This document shows, piece after piece, positions 1 to 7,982 of a stretch of DNA of 64,000 nt. This stretch comes from JADKHC01 sp047600805. GTDB taxonomy: Bacteria > Verrucomicrobiota > Verrucomicrobiia > Opitutales > Opitutaceae. The notes under the pieces were generated by a model. It made no database searches. It worked only from the letters and a program-made list of their open reading frames with translations, and had not been told where the DNA came from. Within the stretch, counting starts at the first letter, position 1; the number at the start of each line of letters is the position of its first letter. A program made the position numbers and the translations under genes. The stretch covers positions 3,844,001 through 3,908,000 of the forward strand of contig JASGKG010000001.1 in NCBI GenBank assembly GCA_047600805.1. The letters run 5' to 3'.

Positions 1-229
1 GACCCGCCTCGCGAAGCTCGCGGCCTGTGTAGCCGGTCAGTGCGCAAAAACTTTCATTCGCGAAGAGAATGCGCAGACCTTTCTTGCTCCAGCGTCGGGA
101 AGCGATCAGCACTCCCTCGCTCTGCGCATGCATGGCAGCGGCGAGCAGCGCGCTGGAGGGCGGCCGATCATGTTGCCCGCGTGCGTCTGGCAGCGCGGCG
201 AAAGGTGGAGTTGATTCTAGGTAGCGCAC
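1..229 (-). CDS. PAS-domain protein, N-terminal fragment (runs off window start)
   Basis: Reading the minus strand from about 229 towards 1 gives an uninterrupted frame that enters a PAS fold: the stretch RILFANESFCALTGYTGREL (about positions 85 to 13) is a typical PAS core, with the FANESFxxLTGYxxxEL signature of sensor kinases and diguanylate cyclases. A stop in this frame lies near 286, so the gene must begin between there and the PAS domain; the GTG at 229 is the first reasonable start, although no clear Shine-Dalgarno sequence precedes it. The output domain lies outside the window, so kinase, cyclase or other function cannot be decided. The PAS identification is firm; the start is not. 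Confidence 0.7.
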   Translation of the reverse strand, partial: MRYLESTPPFAALPDARGQHDRPPSSALLAAAMHAQSEGVLIASRRWSKKGLRILFANESFCALTGYTGRELREAG

Positions 230-733
230 GAGAAGGGACTCGTTATATCGGCGGTGCGGGAAGTGGAGACGAAGAGGTACGAGTCGTTATTCCAGAAGAA
301 CCGGACGCAGACATTCCATCGTCGGTATTGCTCTGGAGCCGGAAGTTCCACTGCTAACTAGCCGGAAGGCTAGGAAGCAGGGAAACCACTACACGGGCTT
401 TGCGTGAAAACCTGCCAAAACGGGCTTTTACTAGCCAATGATTTGCATTAGCTTAGGAGCCTGAAGGAGAGCAAAATATGCGCAGTGCAATCAGTAAAAC
501 CCCGCTCTCATGCCTAGGGTACATAGAGGATGTTCGTAGCCGGGGGAAAGGTTTCGGCTGAAAATGCGATGCGATGCATTGCAGGTAATAACGCGGAAGA
601 ATAATTGCCGCTTGTACTTTGGCACCAGCGGCTTGTGTGAGATAGAATATTCGTTGTGAGGCTTGCTCCGGTGCTCTGGAACGAGTAATTTCGGAGCCAG
701 AAAATCCTTAACCCCAAAACAAAGGAGGCTGCC
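230..733. other. Intergenic region between divergent genes
   Basis: About 500 bases between the PAS gene and the 87-residue gene. It holds a short hairpin CTAGCC-ggaa-GGCTAG at 358-373 and one small ORF with a good ribosome binding site (478-561, listed separately). Several longer six-frame readings here have no Shine-Dalgarno, no recognisable motif and unnatural composition, so I do not call them. Confidence 0.5.
478..561 (+). CDS. possible 27-residue small protein or leader peptide
   Basis: An ATG at 478 follows the strong Shine-Dalgarno GAAGGAGAG at 463-471 with a normal gap of about six bases and opens 27 codons before TGA. The peptide (beginning MRSAISKTPLSCLGYIEDV) has no recognised family. 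Its only support is the ribosome binding site; it lies about 170 bases upstream of the next gene and could equally be a chance ORF. Confidence 0.3.
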   Translation: MRSAISKTPLSCLGYIEDVRSRGKGFG

Positions 734-997
734 ATGCCGGCGATCAAAGTCTATCTTGACGACGAGGAGTTTGCACCAATTTGCAGGTTAGCGGAAAAGC
801 TTCATTTGCACCCCGAAGACATCGCTTACGCGGCGATCAATCAGCTGATGTTAAAAGCCGACGAACCTGAATTGAAGGCGGACATTACCCACACGCATTT
901 CTGGCGCCGGGCGAATTTACCGACTTGGAGCGATTCAGCGCGCTCAGTGCACGCCTACGAAGGCAAGTCGGATGATCCGCCGATGGAGCACAAGTAG
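734..997 (+). CDS. small ribbon-helix-helix-like protein (87 aa)
   Basis: The ATG is preceded by a near-perfect Shine-Dalgarno (AAAGGAGG, spacing 5). The first residues MPAIKVYLDDEEFAPICRLA form one beta strand followed by a helix, and a second helix (about residues 26-40, PEDIAYAAINQLML) follows: the pattern of MetJ/Arc/CopG ribbon-helix-helix DNA-binding proteins and of the small antitoxins built on them. The C-terminal half is polar and has no recognised domain. No toxin gene follows; the next plus-strand gene is rlmN after a terminator-like hairpin. The gene is well supported; the fold assignment is an inference from pattern. Confidence 0.65.
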   Translation: MPAIKVYLDDEEFAPICRLAEKLHLHPEDIAYAAINQLMLKADEPELKADITHTHFWRRANLPTWSDSARSVHAYEGKSDDPPMEHK

Positions 998-1027
998 ATC
1001 CAATTCGCGCGAAGCGGGAGATGTTGG

Positions 1028-1059
1028 TTGGGCGCGCCGCAATCCGGCGGCGCGCCCAA
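1028..1059 (+). terminator. terminator-like GC hairpin
   Basis: A perfect 13-base-pair inverted repeat (TTGGGCGCGCCGC at 1028-1040 with its complement at 1047-1059, loop AATCCG) lies just after the small gene. There is no real T-tract on the plus strand, so termination is plausible but not certain. It also argues that rlmN starts downstream of this hairpin. Confidence 0.5.
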
Positions 1060-1106
1060 AACGTGAGCGTGGAGGGGAGCATTCGAGAAACCCACTTGAG
1101 CTCGCG

Positions 1107-2186
1107 GTGAACTTTGCTTTGGTGGCCCGCGTGCGAAGATCCGACGCAGCGATTAACCTCCTGGAACTCACCCGGGCGGAGCTGCACGAATTTATCGCTT
1201 CTTGGGATTTCAGCGTGGTGCATGCCGCGCGGTTGTGGAGCTATCTCTATTATGAATGCGTGGACACGTTTGGAGCGATGCCGGAGCTTCCGCTCAAAAT
1301 GCGCAAACGCTTGGAGTCGGAGTGCACGATTGGCGTCAGCCGCGTCGAACGCGAGCTAGCGAGCACGGATGGCTTCACGCGCAAATTTCTGCTTTCGCTC
1401 GAAGCGGGAGGTTCCATCGAAACGGTCCTGATGAGGTTCACCGGACGGGTGACCGCGTGTGTCAGCAGTCAGGTCGGTTGCGCGATGGGTTGTGTTTTCT
1501 GCGCGACCGGGCAGATGGGTTTTAAACGAAACCTCACGGCTGGCGAAATCGTTTTGCAAACGCTGCATGTTCAGCGATTGCTGCGTGCCTCTGGCGATCG
1601 GTTGCGGAATGTCGTTCTGATGGGAATGGGCGAACCGCTGCACAACTACGAGGCCGTCATGAAAGCGTGCGATATTCTGCGCGATCCCAATGGACTGGCG
1701 CTCGGCGCGAAGAAAATCACGCTCAGCACGGTGGGAATCGTGCCAGCGATTATCAGGATGGCGGACGAAGCCAGGCCGGTTCATCTGGCGGTCAGCCTGC
1801 ATGCTGCGAGCCAAGCCGAGCGAGAAGCGTTAGTGCCGTTGGCGAAAAAGTGGCCGCTTGAAGAGCTGATGGAGGCGTGCCGTTACTTCGTGCAGAAACT
1901 CGACCGACGTATTTTTTTCGAGTGGGCTTTGATCGAGGGGAAGAACGACACGCCAGAACAGGCTCATGCGGTCGGGCGTCTGCTGAAAGGTTTGCAGGCT
2001 CAAATTAACCTGATTCCGCTCAACCCGACCGATGGCTACGATGGGCGGCCCGGACATCTGGAAACGGCGAAGCGGTTCCAGACCATCCTCGCGGAATACG
2101 ATCTTCCGAGCACCGTGCGTCAGCGTCGCGGTTTAGATATCGCAGCTGGTTGCGGGCAGCTTGCCGGCGGCGTTATCGAGTGTTAG
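1107..2186 (+). CDS. rlmN: dual-specificity RNA methyltransferase RlmN (23S rRNA A2503 / tRNA A37 C2-methylation)
   Basis: Cytoplasmic radical-SAM enzyme that methylates C2 of adenosine 2503 in 23S rRNA and A37 of some tRNAs. The 4Fe-4S signature CxxxCxxC is seen as CAMGCVFC with the following ATGQMGFKRNL typical of RlmN. GMGEPLHNY, the LAVSLHA strand and the final Cys in DIAAGCGQLAG (the methyl-carrying and resolving region) are all present. The N-terminal accessory helices begin at INLLELTRAEL, and family members start some ten residues before this, so the open frame back to 972 is too long and would run through the hairpin at 1028-1059. GTG codons at 1107, 1122 and 1131 are candidates, none with a good Shine-Dalgarno. 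The stop overlaps the convergent AlkD-like gene by 14 bases. Confidence 0.93.
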   Translation: MNFALVARVRRSDAAINLLELTRAELHEFIASWDFSVVHAARLWSYLYYECVDTFGAMPELPLKMRKRLESECTIGVSRVERELASTDGFTRKFLLSLEAGGSIETVLMRFTGRVTACVSSQVGCAMGCVFCATGQMGFKRNLTAGEIVLQTLHVQRLLRASGDRLRNVVLMGMGEPLHNYEAVMKACDILRDPNGLALGAKKITLSTVGIVPAIIRMADEARPVHLAVSLHAASQAEREALVPLAKKWPLEELMEACRYFVQKLDRRIFFEWALIEGKNDTPEQAHAVGRLLKGLQAQINLIPLNPTDGYDGRPGHLETAKRFQTILAEYDLPSTVRQRRGLDIAAGCGQLAGGVIEC

Positions 2187-2835
2187 CCTGCAACTCACGC
2201 AAGGCGTCTTTTGCGATCCAGCGAGCGGCGCGAGAATTGATTTGCGCGACGGTTTTCGCCTCTTTGATCGCGGCCGAGCGGAGACGAACACTGCGTTTGC
2301 CAATCTGACGGAGCGCCCAGTTCACGGCTTTGCGCACGAAGTTGCGGTCGTCATGCGCCTCGCGCCGAACCATTGGGAGAAAGTCCAGGAAAACATCGTC
2401 CGGCAGATCTTTTCTCCGCACCGCCATGCGCGCCAAGAGAACAAAGCCGGCCCGCTTTACGAATTCAGCATCTCGCTTCGTCCACGCTGTAATTTTTTCG
2501 AGTGCAAACGGGACGTAGGGCATGACCTCGCCGCAGAATTGATCGCAGATATCCCACGAATCTAGAGCGCGAGCCCAAGTTTCAGATTGGCGGCGGGTGA
2601 CGCGGGCTGGGTCTTCGACCAAGCAGGCGAGAATCCGTGCTTCGTGGATTGCGCTGTTCCAAAGAGCCAAGGCGAGTGCATGGTCTTGGCGGTGCTTTTT
2701 GGCGATAGCACGTAGAAACGGCATGCTCACGCCGAGTTGCTCGGTGAGCGGCGTAATGCCAAATCGACGCTGGCCGGCGACGTTGACCGGGTTGCGGTGC
2801 GTGCGAAGCTCGGCGATCAACAAATCGGCCGTCAT
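2173..2835 (-). CDS. DNA alkylation repair protein, AlkD-like (HEAT-repeat)
   Basis: 220 residues of helical HEAT-like repeats with the hallmarks of the AlkD-type alkylation repair family: an N-terminal GITPLTEQLGVSMPFLRAIAK segment, HxxALALWNSAIHEARILA, WDICDQFC, and a C-terminal KAVNWALRQIGKRS motif followed by a region rich in Arg and Ala. AlkD-family glycosylases remove N3- and N7-alkylated purines without flipping the base. The conserved W-A-LWxxxxHExR pattern is visible; I did not verify every catalytic residue. The ATG at 2835 fits the family's N-terminus; the frame runs further upstream only as non-coding-looking sequence. It overlaps rlmN convergently and lies 44 bases downstream of the TPR gene on the same strand. 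Confidence 0.8.
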   Translation of the reverse strand: MTADLLIAELRTHRNPVNVAGQRRFGITPLTEQLGVSMPFLRAIAKKHRQDHALALALWNSAIHEARILACLVEDPARVTRRQSETWARALDSWDICDQFCGEVMPYVPFALEKITAWTKRDAEFVKRAGFVLLARMAVRRKDLPDDVFLDFLPMVRREAHDDRNFVRKAVNWALRQIGKRSVRLRSAAIKEAKTVAQINSRAARWIAKDALRELQANTR

Positions 2836-2879
2836 GTGATCGAAAGCGGTGGTCGGGCACCGAATTGCTGACCCCGCGC

Positions 2880-4262
2880 TTAGAGGCCGAGCGCTTCTTT
2901 CGCCTGAAGGACGAGCGGTGTTTCGTTCAATGGCGCGTCGGGTGGAATCGCCTGCGTCACGCCGATTTTCGGCGCGCGGTCGCGGAGAGCCAGCCAAGCG
3001 AGCGATGCGGTTTCAGAAGAGGCGGCACGGGCTGCGATGCGTGCCAGGTTTTCGGCCGGAGAGGCGATTTGCTCCTTTGGCAGGACGCCTTTTTCGGCGA
3101 GGAAGAAGGAAAGACAGGTGCCCAGTGTATCGCACCATGCGAAGGGATTTGGTGGTGGCGCGTAGTTTAGGCCGCTGCCGTCCGGGTACGGCTTGAATTC
3201 CATGAACATCCGCAGCGCATCGTGCAGTTGCATCAGCTCGGAGTTGGCGGTGGCAGGCGTCCATTGGAGTTGGAAGGTTTTCCGTTCGCGGAATTTCTTA
3301 ATTTCCCACAAGCGGAGCACCATGCTGTAGTCGCCGCTCTTGTGACGGAGGGCGCCGGTGAAAACGTAGTCTAGGCCGCCTTCGCACGTGTCGACGAGCT
3401 GGCGGATGTTGTCGGTCGTCCACTCGGCGCCGAAGATGCCGTAATGATCTTTTTCCATCATCGCGATCGCTGCGATGGGCGTGTAGTGCGGACAAAAATA
3501 CATCGACTCGTGCAGCCAGAGCGGGATGCCGCGGCTGAGGCGGGCGAGGTCGTCCTCAGGCTGGCCCATGCGCTGCAGCCAGTCGCCGACGTCGGGCAAG
3601 GCGAGCTGAGCAAATGCGATGCGACGGTTGCGGCCCTCCTTTTGCGGAAGGATGCCTGGAACTCCATCCAAACCATAGGACCAAACGGGGCGGCTGATGC
3701 TAACCAGGCTAACGGTTTTGACGCGCGGCTGAGCTTCTGCATTTGAAGCCGAATCGTCCTGCCCGTCGCTTTTTGACGAAGGAGGAGGCGGCGGCAGTTG
3801 GCCGCGACGCTCCGCTTCCAAAAGCTCGGCCAACGCATTCGAGAATCCGTAGAGACGATCCTCGATCTCCGGCTGTTTGAGCGCGAAGAGGATGTCGAGC
3901 AAGTGCTGGGCGGCCGTGGTGTTGCGCGTGGCAAGATACGCTTGGAGAAGATTCAAGCCCGTCGCCGGGCCGTGACGTTCGGCGTCGTAGCGAGGCGCCA
4001 CCAATTCCACGATTTGGTCAACGTACCCGCAGGAGCCGAGATCGCCTGAGACGGCCACGAGCACGTCGGGTCTGTCGCCGGAGGTGATCAACAACTCTTC
4101 GTACATTTCGAGAGCTCCATTGAGGTCTTTTGCCTCGAGTTTTTCTCGAGCCGCGAGCAACCGCGCCTGAACGCTGCCAGGGGGTGGCGGCGTCGCGCCG
4201 TTGGGTTTGTCCGAAGGCTGGGGGTTATCCTTGTTGGAGGTAAAACGGTCGAAGAAGCCCAT
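2880..4262 (-). CDS. TPR-like protein of unknown function
   Basis: About 460 residues starting MGFFDRFTSNKDN, then a Pro-rich linker, a TPR-like helical repeat region (about residues 30-150: AAREKLEAKDLNGALEMYEE, LLQAYLATRNTTAAQHLLD), a second low-complexity linker (PPPPPSSKSDGQDD) and a globular C-terminal half containing WSYGLDGVPGILPQK and a YxFTGALRHK segment. No signal peptide or membrane segment is visible if translation begins at the ATG at 4262; a second ATG at 4301 would add 13 residues that look slightly hydrophobic. I do not recognise a family with a known role. TPR content suggests a protein-interaction or scaffold function. Neighbours are an AlkD-like gene downstream and a rhomboid upstream, with 60 bases between. 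Confidence 0.7.
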   Translation of the reverse strand: MGFFDRFTSNKDNPQPSDKPNGATPPPPGSVQARLLAAREKLEAKDLNGALEMYEELLITSGDRPDVLVAVSGDLGSCGYVDQIVELVAPRYDAERHGPATGLNLLQAYLATRNTTAAQHLLDILFALKQPEIEDRLYGFSNALAELLEAERRGQLPPPPPSSKSDGQDDSASNAEAQPRVKTVSLVSISRPVWSYGLDGVPGILPQKEGRNRRIAFAQLALPDVGDWLQRMGQPEDDLARLSRGIPLWLHESMYFCPHYTPIAAIAMMEKDHYGIFGAEWTTDNIRQLVDTCEGGLDYVFTGALRHKSGDYSMVLRLWEIKKFRERKTFQLQWTPATANSELMQLHDALRMFMEFKPYPDGSGLNYAPPPNPFAWCDTLGTCLSFFLAEKGVLPKEQIASPAENLARIAARAASSETASLAWLALRDRAPKIGVTQAIPPDAPLNETPLVLQAKEALGL

Positions 4263-4322
4263 GACAGACAAAGCAAAAGGAAGCGTGAGAGCGGGCGCCA
4301 CGCTATTTTCGCCAATGTGTTG

Positions 4323-4976
4323 TTAAATTTGAGGCGGCGGGAAGGTCTGGGAAGACTCGGGACGCACGAGTGAGCCGGGTCGAGCCTGGGTGGTGAACGC
4401 AGCAATCGCCCCCACCAGGGCGCCGACGATGTGGGCCAGCGGTACACTTGAAACGTGCTTTTCCGAAAGCTCGTGGCTCAACGGTTGCCCCGAGACTGCT
4501 TCGTAAACCACTTTTGTCGCAAACAGCAAAATGACCGCCGACCACAGCCAACGCGCTCGCGGCTCGGTGCGTAAACCGTGTACAGCCAGCGCGATCAGTA
4601 CGGCCGAAGCCACTCCAGAGATTCCGGCGTACTGGACCAAAGAAGGTGCAAGTACCAGCAACGCCAAGCTGATCGCCGGCACTGCGAAAAGCACCGCACG
4701 CAGTAACGTTGCTGCGGAGCGGCGCTCAAGCCACGCGCTAGCCGGAACGAGAATGGCTAAATTCCAAAAGAGATGGGTGTTCGAAAAATGAACCCAGTGA
4801 GCCGTGACTGCGCGCCAGATTTGTCCGGCCCAAATTAGTTTACGGTTGTAAATGAGGGGATCGAACGCCGCAGGAAAACGGGCCAAAAACACGGCCGGAG
4901 CGGCTGTGCAGAGCGTGATCCAAGGAACACGCCTGCCTAAAGACCTTCCGAAGATAGGGGCAGCGTCTTGGCTCAT
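4323..4976 (-). CDS. rhomboid-family intramembrane serine protease, rhombosortase-like
   Basis: 217 residues with about six hydrophobic segments. Rhomboid signatures: an early loop with AHWVHFSNTHLFWNLAIL (the H/N pattern before TM2), the catalytic serine in GISG (in the VQYAGISGVASAVL helix), and a histidine in a late helix (PLAHIVGALVG). The compact size and the AHWxHxxxxHLFWN motif resemble rhombosortase (RrtA), which cleaves GlyGly-CTERM tails of secreted proteins at the inner membrane. No GlyGly-CTERM substrate was found in this window, so a general rhomboid remains possible. The open frame runs back to 5804, but that part is antisense to miaB; the ATG at 4976 is chosen because it precedes the first membrane helix. 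Confidence 0.75.
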   Translation of the reverse strand: MSQDAAPIFGRSLGRRVPWITLCTAAPAVFLARFPAAFDPLIYNRKLIWAGQIWRAVTAHWVHFSNTHLFWNLAILVPASAWLERRSAATLLRAVLFAVPAISLALLVLAPSLVQYAGISGVASAVLIALAVHGLRTEPRARWLWSAVILLFATKVVYEAVSGQPLSHELSEKHVSSVPLAHIVGALVGAIAAFTTQARPGSLVRPESSQTFPPPQI

Positions 4977-5135
4977 CGGTAAGCTTAAGAGCGCGCGATC
5001 GGCCCTTATCGTCAACGAAGTTTTGAGCAGCTCTTCCCCTGCAAGCGTGAGCTTTCTCGACGCTCTCGCCGATCTAAAACCGGTTTTCCCGTTTGACGCT
5101 TCGGCCGAGTGGGGTAGGTAAGCGCCTCTTCCCGT

Positions 5136-6500
5136 TTGAACCGCGTCTACATAAAAACCTACGGCTGCCAGATGAACGAGCGCGACAGTGAGGCTGTCGC
5201 GGCGATGTTGCGGGGGCGCGGCTATCGCATCGTCACTTCCGAAGACGATTGCGACATCATGCTGCTCAACACCTGCAGCGTGCGCGACGCGGCCGAACAA
5301 AAAGCCATCGGTAAAGCCGGTTACCTGCAGCGTCGGAAAAAGAAGAACCCCGATTTTATTTTGGGAATTCTTGGCTGCATGGCCCAGAATCGCGGAGCCG
5401 ATTTGCTGGAGCGGTTGCCCGATCTCGATCTGATCGTAGGCACGCAGAAATTTCACCAAGTGCCGGAATACCTGGACAACCTTCGGGCAGCGCGCGATGC
5501 CGGCGTGCCGGTCGGCGAGACGATTATCGACATTGCAGAAGAAGCCGGATCGCAAAACGCGATTCGCGATCATTTGGTGGACGAAAACGGCAACGCGCCT
5601 CAGGTCAGCGCGTTTGTTTCGATCCAGCAGGGCTGCAACATGGATTGCGCTTTTTGCATCGTGCCGAAGACACGTGGCGACGAACGCTCGCGGCCCATCG
5701 ACGAGATCGTGCGCGAGTGCGAGCAGTTGGCCCAGCGCGGGACGCGTGAAATCACTTTGCTTGGGCAGATCGTGACCAGTTACGGCCGCCGCGACTACGT
5801 GCACGAAGGCGGTGTTTCACCGTTTGTGCGTCTGCTGGAGCGCGTGCATGCGATTCCCGGGATCGAGCGCATCCGTTTTACGTCGCCGCATCCGCGCGGG
5901 TTCAAACAAGACTTGGTCGAAGCTTTCGCGCGTCTGCCGAAACTCTGCGAATGTGTGCATCTGCCGATGCAGTCCGGCAGCAATCGCATTTTGAAGGCGA
6001 TGAACCGCCCGTATTCACGCGAGCGTTACAAGGAAATCGTCGACGCGCTGGTTAGGGTTCGGCCGGACATGTATTTTTCAACCGACGTGATCGTGGGCTT
6101 TCCAGGCGAAACGGATGAAGATTTTGCCCAGACGCGTGAGTTGTTCGAAGCGTGCAATTACGACATGGCTTACATTTTCAAATACTCGATTCGCTCAGGC
6201 ACGCCTGCCGCGACACTCGGGGATCAAATCGCGGAAGACGTGAAGGAGCAGCGCAATCAGATCCTGTTGGACCTGCTTCACAAAAACTCGCTGCGCCGAA
6301 ACGAATCGCTCGTCGGCAAAACGGAAGAAGTGCTCGTGGAAGGCCCGGATAAATCGGGGCGGCGTTTAACCGGTCGAACCCGCGGCAACCGTGTCGCGAT
6401 TTTCGACGCCAATCCGAGGCTCGTCGGCCAGTTGGTGCCGCTTCGCATCGAGCGCGCCACGGTGAGTTCGCTCTACGGCGAGCTGGTGCTGGCCGAGTGA
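5136..6500 (+). CDS. miaB: tRNA-2-methylthio-N6-dimethylallyladenosine synthase MiaB
   Basis: Radical-SAM methylthiotransferase that adds the 2-methylthio group to i6A37 of tRNAs. Domains in order: UPF0004 N-terminal domain with the three auxiliary-cluster cysteines (YGCQMNERDSE, NTCSVRDAAEQKA, GCMAQ), radical-SAM core with CxxxCxxC as CNMDCAFC followed by IVPKTRG, and a C-terminal TRAM domain (GKTEEVLVEGPDKSGRRLTGRTRGN). The NTCSVR and IVPxTRGxERSR signatures favour MiaB over MtaB or RimO. Length (454 aa) is normal. The start is a TTG at 5136; no ATG precedes the conserved YIKTYGCQMN. The Shine-Dalgarno is weak (GGTAGGTAAG). Confidence 0.95.
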   Translation: MNRVYIKTYGCQMNERDSEAVAAMLRGRGYRIVTSEDDCDIMLLNTCSVRDAAEQKAIGKAGYLQRRKKKNPDFILGILGCMAQNRGADLLERLPDLDLIVGTQKFHQVPEYLDNLRAARDAGVPVGETIIDIAEEAGSQNAIRDHLVDENGNAPQVSAFVSIQQGCNMDCAFCIVPKTRGDERSRPIDEIVRECEQLAQRGTREITLLGQIVTSYGRRDYVHEGGVSPFVRLLERVHAIPGIERIRFTSPHPRGFKQDLVEAFARLPKLCECVHLPMQSGSNRILKAMNRPYSRERYKEIVDALVRVRPDMYFSTDVIVGFPGETDEDFAQTRELFEACNYDMAYIFKYSIRSGTPAATLGDQIAEDVKEQRNQILLDLLHKNSLRRNESLVGKTEEVLVEGPDKSGRRLTGRTRGNRVAIFDANPRLVGQLVPLRIERATVSSLYGELVLAE

Positions 6501-6629
6501 GCCGTCGTTTAAAGATGCGGGGAGGGATCCAGTGCGTTTTATCGGCGTTGTAAAAATCGAAGTCGTTGTCCCGGGACTTGCCTTTAAGGCGGGAGTTTGC
6601 GGGGCTTTAACCTTTCATTCTCAAATTTC

Positions 6630-7175
6630 ATGTCGCTGCTGCTCGCCACGCTTTTGACCGGTGTGTTTCTGCTCGTTTTCGGCATCGTCCTGTTGCTCGA
6701 CAACTCGGCTGTACAATCGACGTTGAAGGCGCTGCCTCGCTCGCAATCAGGCGCGGCGATCTTTTTCGGCGGCGCTGCGGTGTGGTTCGTGTATCTCGTT
6801 TGGAATCTGTCGACGGCGGATCTCGTGCTGTTTTCCAAGCCAGAGCCGTGGGCGCTGCTCTTCGCGGCGCTTGCAGGATCGGCGTTTTTCTACGTGCCCG
6901 ATTTTCTCGCGGTGCGCGGCCTGTGTATACTCACCTTGCTGGCCGGCTGGCGGCTGCTGATGGCGGCCTACATGGAATACGACAAACCGCAGCGGCTCTG
7001 CCTGGTGTCGTTCGTGTACCTGGCGGCGTCCTTGGCGATTTACCTTGGTGCGGTGCCGTACAAATTGCGCGACTTCTTTCATTGGCTGTTTGCCACGCGT
7101 GGACGCCCGCGGGTGCTGGGTGGGGCTTTGGCCGCCTACGGTTTGGTGCTGACCACCATCGCCTTCACCTACTGA
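6630..7175 (+). CDS. multi-pass inner-membrane protein of unknown function
   Basis: About 181 residues with five to six hydrophobic stretches (MSLLLATLLTGVFLLVFGIVLLL, then FFGGAAVWFVYLVW, ALLFAALAGSAFFYV, VRGLCILTLLAGWRLLMAA, LVSFVYLAASLAIYLG and a last C-terminal helix). No motif I recognise. A TTG at 6597 would add 11 residues; the ATG at 6630 directly precedes the first membrane helix and is preferred, though neither has a good Shine-Dalgarno. Only 14 bases separate it from gmk, so the two are probably co-transcribed. Confidence 0.65.
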   Translation: MSLLLATLLTGVFLLVFGIVLLLDNSAVQSTLKALPRSQSGAAIFFGGAAVWFVYLVWNLSTADLVLFSKPEPWALLFAALAGSAFFYVPDFLAVRGLCILTLLAGWRLLMAAYMEYDKPQRLCLVSFVYLAASLAIYLGAVPYKLRDFFHWLFATRGRPRVLGGALAAYGLVLTTIAFTY

Positions 7176-7189
7176 CGCGGAGACGAGCG

Positions 7190-7882
7190 ATGGCTACGAG
7201 CACTGGAAAAAAAACGACGCACGCCGGCATAGAGGCCGGTGCGGCGAAAACGGCGCAAGAAACGGCCTCGGCCGAAGCGCAGGCGCCGGTGCTGTTGATT
7301 TTGGCGGGACCCGCTGGTTCCGGCAAAACGACGCTCTGTGAGCGGCTGGTGGCGGAAGTCCCCGGCTTTTCCCGTGTGATCACCACGACGACGCGCCCGC
7401 CGCGACCGGGCGAGATCGATGGCGTGCATTACCATTTTCTGACGGCCGAGCAGTTCGACAAGAAAGTCGCAGCAGGCGCTTTTCTGGAATGGGCCTGGGT
7501 TCACCAAAAAAATCGTTACGGGACACTGGCCTCGTCGGTCCTCGAACCGTTGGCGGCTGGTCGGAGTCTGGTGATCAACATCGACGTCCAAGGCGTGGAC
7601 AACTTTCGCCGGGCAGCTCTCGAGAATCCACTCGTGGCGAAGCACATGGCCACCGTTTTCATCAACGTTCCCATTGCCGAACTTCGCAGACGCATGGAGC
7701 TGCGCGGGCAGGACAGTGCGGCCGAAATTGCGCATCGACTGACGACGGCGGAACGCGAACTATTGGAAATCGGTAAATTTGACTACGTGATCGACAGCAC
7801 TTCGCGCAGCGGAGATTTCGAAAAGCTGCTGGCGATCTGGCACAAAGTGCAGGCACGCGTTCGGCAGGCGGTGGCCTCGTAG
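7190..7882 (+). CDS. gmk: guanylate kinase
   Basis: Phosphorylates GMP to GDP with ATP in purine nucleotide metabolism. Seen directly: P-loop GPAGSGKTT after a short beta strand (VLLILAGPAG), the GMP-binding segment TTTTRPPRPGEIDGVHYHF, FLEWAWVHQKNRYGT, the NIDVQGVDNFR motif and the arginine-rich lid ELRRRMELRGQDS. At 231 residues it is some 30 longer than usual because of a low-complexity Ala/Thr/Glu N-terminal tail (residues 1-30) before the first strand. The ATG at 7190 has GGAG at 7179-7182 with a normal gap. Longer open frame back to 6782 is out of phase with the membrane gene and is a shadow. Confidence 0.95.
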   Translation: MATSTGKKTTHAGIEAGAAKTAQETASAEAQAPVLLILAGPAGSGKTTLCERLVAEVPGFSRVITTTTRPPRPGEIDGVHYHFLTAEQFDKKVAAGAFLEWAWVHQKNRYGTLASSVLEPLAAGRSLVINIDVQGVDNFRRAALENPLVAKHMATVFINVPIAELRRRMELRGQDSAAEIAHRLTTAERELLEIGKFDYVIDSTSRSGDFEKLLAIWHKVQARVRQAVAS

Positions 7883-7982
7883 GCGGGCCGACGGCGCTGG
7901 TCAGCTTTCGAATCGCATCGGAGAATTTCCGCCTGCGTTTTGCGCGGCGCAACTGCAGCGACGGCGGCGGGTCATTGAATCC

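Noticed and set aside
5136..5804. N-terminal extension of the rhomboid frame into miaB
   Set aside because: The stretch is antisense to conserved miaB codons; the rhomboid starts at 4976.
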